Source of the DNA: Opitutia bacterium | Lineage (GTDB): Bacteria; Verrucomicrobiota; Verrucomicrobiia; Opitutales; Opitutaceae | Direction of reading: 5' to 3' | NCBI GenBank assembly: GCA_947461205.1 | Contig: CANHJG010000020.1 | Location: 1 to 52,806, forward strand | DNA: 52,806 bases | Part shown: one piece after another, positions 50,309 to 52,806 of the stretch | Layout of the letters: each line of letters opens with the position of its first letter | Numbering within the stretch: position 1 is the stretch's first letter | Program-made: the position numbers and the translations under genes | The notes under the pieces: model-generated | Told to the model about the DNA's origin: nothing | The model's database searches: none | The model's input: the letters and a program-made list of their open reading frames with translations, nothing else

Positions 50309-52806
50309 ATGATGTTCCACCTTAGAATTCTTCTGCGCGCAGCCTTGGTTGCGGCCCTCAACGTGGCGGTCTTGTCCGCGGGCGACGCGCCGGCGCGCCT
50401 GGAGTTGCGCGAGGGGGACCGGGTCGTGTTTCTGGGCGATACGCTGATCGAGCGGGAGCAATACCACGGCTGGGTCGAGCTGATGCTGACGTCGCGGTTC
50501 CCCGCGCGGAACGTGACCTATCGCAACCTCGGCTGGAGCGGAGATACGCCAGCGGGCGATGCGCGGTTCGGCCTCAGCCTGCTGCAGGCGGGCAAGGAGC
50601 CGGCCAACGAAGGGTGGACGCAACTGGTCAAACAACTCGAGGATGCGAAACCGACGGTCGTGTTCGTGGGTTACGGGATGGCGGCGTCGTTCGAGGGCGA
50701 GGCGGGCCGGGAAAAATTCAAGGCGGACTATCAACGCCTATTGGACGCCCTCGCGAAGATCTCCCCCGGTGCGCGCATCGTATTACTGGGCACCGTGCGG
50801 CATGAGAATTTGGGTGTGCCGTGGGCCGATCCGGCGCGGCACAATGCTGAACTCGAGCGCACCTCCGCCGTTGTGCGGGAGCTCGCGGCGCAGCGTTCGG
50901 CGACGTTTTTTCCGCTGAACGAGGCGCTACGCGGGCCGATGGAACGCGCCGCCGCGGCCGGCGGCAGCCGGCTGACGGACAACGGCATTCATCTCAACGG
51001 GGCTGGGTACCGGGTCGCGGCTGAGGCCCTGGAGGACGGCCTGTTCGGCGGCGGCGAACCGGGAGGCTGGCGGACCAGTGCGGCGGTCGAGCCGCTGCGG
51101 CAGTCGATTATCCGCAAGAACGAGTGGTTTTTCCACCGTTCGCGGCCGGCGAACATGGCGTATATTTTCGGATTCCGGAAACGGGAGCAGGGGAACAACG
51201 CGGTCGAGGTGCTGAAGTTCGACGGATTCGTCGCCGAGGAGGAGAAGCGCATCGCGCAGCTGCGGGGCTTGCAGGCCGGCGCCAGCGTGCCCGAGATTCC
51301 GCGCCGCGTGGGCAACCTCGTGATGAAATCCACCCCGCAGCCGCATCCGCAGTTTAAGCTCGATGACGCGCTGGAGGTCACGTTGTGGGCGGAGAATCCG
51401 CAGCTGAACAAACCGATCCACATGAATTTCGATCCGCAGGGGCGGCTCTGGGTGGCGAGCTCCGAGGTGTATCCGCAAATCGAGCCCGGGCAGGCGCCGA
51501 CGGATAAGATCATCGTGCTGGAAGACACGACGGGAGCGGGGCGCGCGGACAAGGTCACGGTGTTTGCCGAGGGCTTGCTGATTCCCACGGGAGTCGCCCC
51601 GGGCGACGGCGGGGTCTACGTTGCCCAGAGCACGGAGCTGCTGCACTTTCGCGACACCAACGGCGACGGCAAGGCGGACGTACGGCGCATCGTGCAGAGC
51701 GGTTTCGGTACGGAGGACACGCACCACAACCTGCACTCGCTGCGCTGGGGCCCCGACGGGCGGCTCTATCTGAACCAGTCGGTTTACACGCGGACGGACA
51801 CGGAAACGCCGACGGGGATCGTGCGCCTGCGGGCGGGCGGAATTTTCCGGATGGATCCGCGCAACCAGGAGATGGAGGTGCTCTACCGGGGCTGGATCAA
51901 TTCCTGGGGTTTTCAATTCGATGAGTTCGGGCAGGCGTTTGCGACCGACGGAGCCGGTGGTTCCGGGGTGAGCTGGGCCGTGCCGGGTGCGACTTACCGC
52001 ACGCTCGCGCCGGCGCGGCGTGAGTTGGAAAGCGTGAGTCCCGGGGCGTATCCGAAGTTTTCCGGTCTCGAAGTGATCCGGAGCGCGCATTTTCCGGACG
52101 ACTGGCAGGGTGACATGATCACGGCGGACTTCCGGGCGCACCGCGTGGTGCGCTTCAAGCTTTCCAACCAAGGCTCCGCCTACGTCACGAAGGAAATGCC
52201 CGACGTGATGCGCACCACGGACAGCACGTTTCGACCGCTCGACGCCAAGCTCGGGCCCGACGGAGCGCTGTATCTGGCCGATTGGAGCAATCCGATCATC
52301 CAGCACGGGGAGGTGGATTTCCGGGATACGCGCCGTGACAAGGAGCACGGTCGCATCTGGCGCATCGCCGCGAAGGGCCGGGCGGCGCTGGCGCGGACCG
52401 ATTTCACGAAACTGGCCACGGTGGCGCTGCTCGACCGGCTGCTCTCGCCGAACGGCTACGAGCAGGCGCAGGCCAAGCGGGTGCTGGTGGAGCGCGGGGC
52501 CGCGCGCGTGCAGGCGGAGTTGGCGGCCTGGACGGACCGGCAAGCGACGCCGGCGGCGCGGTTACAGGCCTTGTGGGCGCAGCAGGCGCTCAACCTGCCG
52601 GTCGCCCCGCTCGTCGCCGAACTCGTCGCGACGGACGATGCGCGGATTCGCGCGGCGGCCGTGCGCGTGCTGCCGGTGGGCGATTCGCTGGTGCCGCTGA
52701 CCAAGCTGGTGGCCGATGCGAATCCCCGGGTGCGGCTTGAGGCGGTGCGGGCGTTGGGGAAACTCGGGGCGGCCCGCGCGGCGGAGCTCGCGTTGACGGT
52801 GCTGGA
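50309..52806 (+). CDS. Exported SGNH-like and beta-propeller protein of PVC type, 3' end outside window
   Basis: 832 codons are visible from the ATG at 50309. A signal peptide (LLRAALVAALNVAVLSAG) leads into an SGNH-hydrolase-like domain, about residues 30-245. Block I is VFLGDTLIER, where GDS has become GDT; block V, DNGIHLNGAGY, keeps the Asp and His. From about 330 to 690 a propeller typical of the PVC membrane-bound dehydrogenases follows (MNFDPQGRLWVASSEVYP, DTNGDGKAD, HHNLHSLRWGPDGRLYL, LGPDGALYLADW). HEAT-like repeats begin near 700. A heme-binding CxxCH usually ends such proteins and would lie beyond the edge. Probably a periplasmic enzyme for sugar breakdown. Confidence 0.88.
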   Translation, partial: MMFHLRILLRAALVAALNVAVLSAGDAPARLELREGDRVVFLGDTLIEREQYHGWVELMLTSRFPARNVTYRNLGWSGDTPAGDARFGLSLLQAGKEPANEGWTQLVKQLEDAKPTVVFVGYGMAASFEGEAGREKFKADYQRLLDALAKISPGARIVLLGTVRHENLGVPWADPARHNAELERTSAVVRELAAQRSATFFPLNEALRGPMERAAAAGGSRLTDNGIHLNGAGYRVAAEALEDGLFGGGEPGGWRTSAAVEPLRQSIIRKNEWFFHRSRPANMAYIFGFRKREQGNNAVEVLKFDGFVAEEEKRIAQLRGLQAGASVPEIPRRVGNLVMKSTPQPHPQFKLDDALEVTLWAENPQLNKPIHMNFDPQGRLWVASSEVYPQIEPGQAPTDKIIVLEDTTGAGRADKVTVFAEGLLIPTGVAPGDGGVYVAQSTELLHFRDTNGDGKADVRRIVQSGFGTEDTHHNLHSLRWGPDGRLYLNQSVYTRTDTETPTGIVRLRAGGIFRMDPRNQEMEVLYRGWINSWGFQFDEFGQAFATDGAGGSGVSWAVPGATYRTLAPARRELESVSPGAYPKFSGLEVIRSAHFPDDWQGDMITADFRAHRVVRFKLSNQGSAYVTKEMPDVMRTTDSTFRPLDAKLGPDGALYLADWSNPIIQHGEVDFRDTRRDKEHGRIWRIAAKGRAALARTDFTKLATVALLDRLLSPNGYEQAQAKRVLVERGAARVQAELAAWTDRQATPAARLQALWAQQALNLPVAPLVAELVATDDARIRAAAVRVLPVGDSLVPLTKLVADANPRVRLEAVRALGKLGAARAAELALTVL

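Noticed and set aside
50927-52543. 538-residue minus-strand open frame
   Set aside because: Antisense to the SGNH/propeller gene, whose motifs are clear; the composition is Arg/His/Pro-rich without a domain.

Overview
The window is a GC-rich (roughly two thirds G+C) bacterial chromosome segment. The gene families point to the PVC group, most likely Verrucomicrobiota, family Opitutaceae. The evidence is a PVC-type SGNH/beta-propeller dehydrogenase at the right edge, a PQQ-repeat protein with tandem C-terminal domains of a type I associate with Verrucomicrobia, and heptameric simple repeats between genes. The taxonomic call is inference. No phage, insertion sequence or CRISPR array is visible.

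Region A (1-19049, all minus strand) is a 17-gene surface-polysaccharide (O-antigen type) locus. It starts with an asparagine-synthase/glycosyltransferase fusion, followed by the ABC exporter pair Wzm/Wzt. Then come sugar and chain-modifying genes: class I methyltransferases, FkbM- and TylF-type methyltransferases, a NodU-type carbamoyltransferase and a hexapeptide-repeat acyltransferase. Four GT2 and one GT9 glycosyltransferases are interspersed, together with a polytopic membrane protein. Many neighbours overlap by 4 nt (ATGA/GTGA), so this looks like one long translationally coupled operon. The likely product is a heavily methylated and carbamoylated polysaccharide exported by the ABC pathway.

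Region B (19230-22430) is housekeeping: a DJ-1/PfpI protein, a divergent SDR epimerase, ybaB-recR, a 0.6 kb non-coding stretch and tRNA-Gly(CCC).

Region C (22479-29209) is a two-component/sigma-54 module. It holds an NtrC-type regulator, a well-matched -24/-12 promoter with an upstream palindrome, a small exported helical protein closed by a strong terminator, an outer-membrane barrel-like protein, a histidine kinase and an exported PQQ-repeat protein. The logic resembles ZraSR-ZraP/CpxP envelope-stress circuits but the parts differ.

Region D (29231-40926) contains dxs-xseB, an M48 protease, a secreted EEP-family nuclease/phosphatase, an IPT-type lipoprotein, a HemW-like radical SAM protein, a lipoprotein resembling the SecD periplasmic head, an M23 peptidase, a TPR protein, a Fur-family regulator and priA.

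Region E (40963-45524, minus) is a TonB-dependent receptor followed by a MacA-like adaptor and a MacB-like permease with no ATPase gene. A strong GC-rich hairpin lies upstream of the receptor.

Region F (45764-52806) holds a small zinc-ribbon protein, mpl, rimO, a 32-residue very basic protein that is easily missed, and the start of a large exported SGNH/propeller protein running off the right edge. Two unusually G-rich gaps (46022-46574 and 48018-48510) separate the genes; the second carries two runs of nine G.
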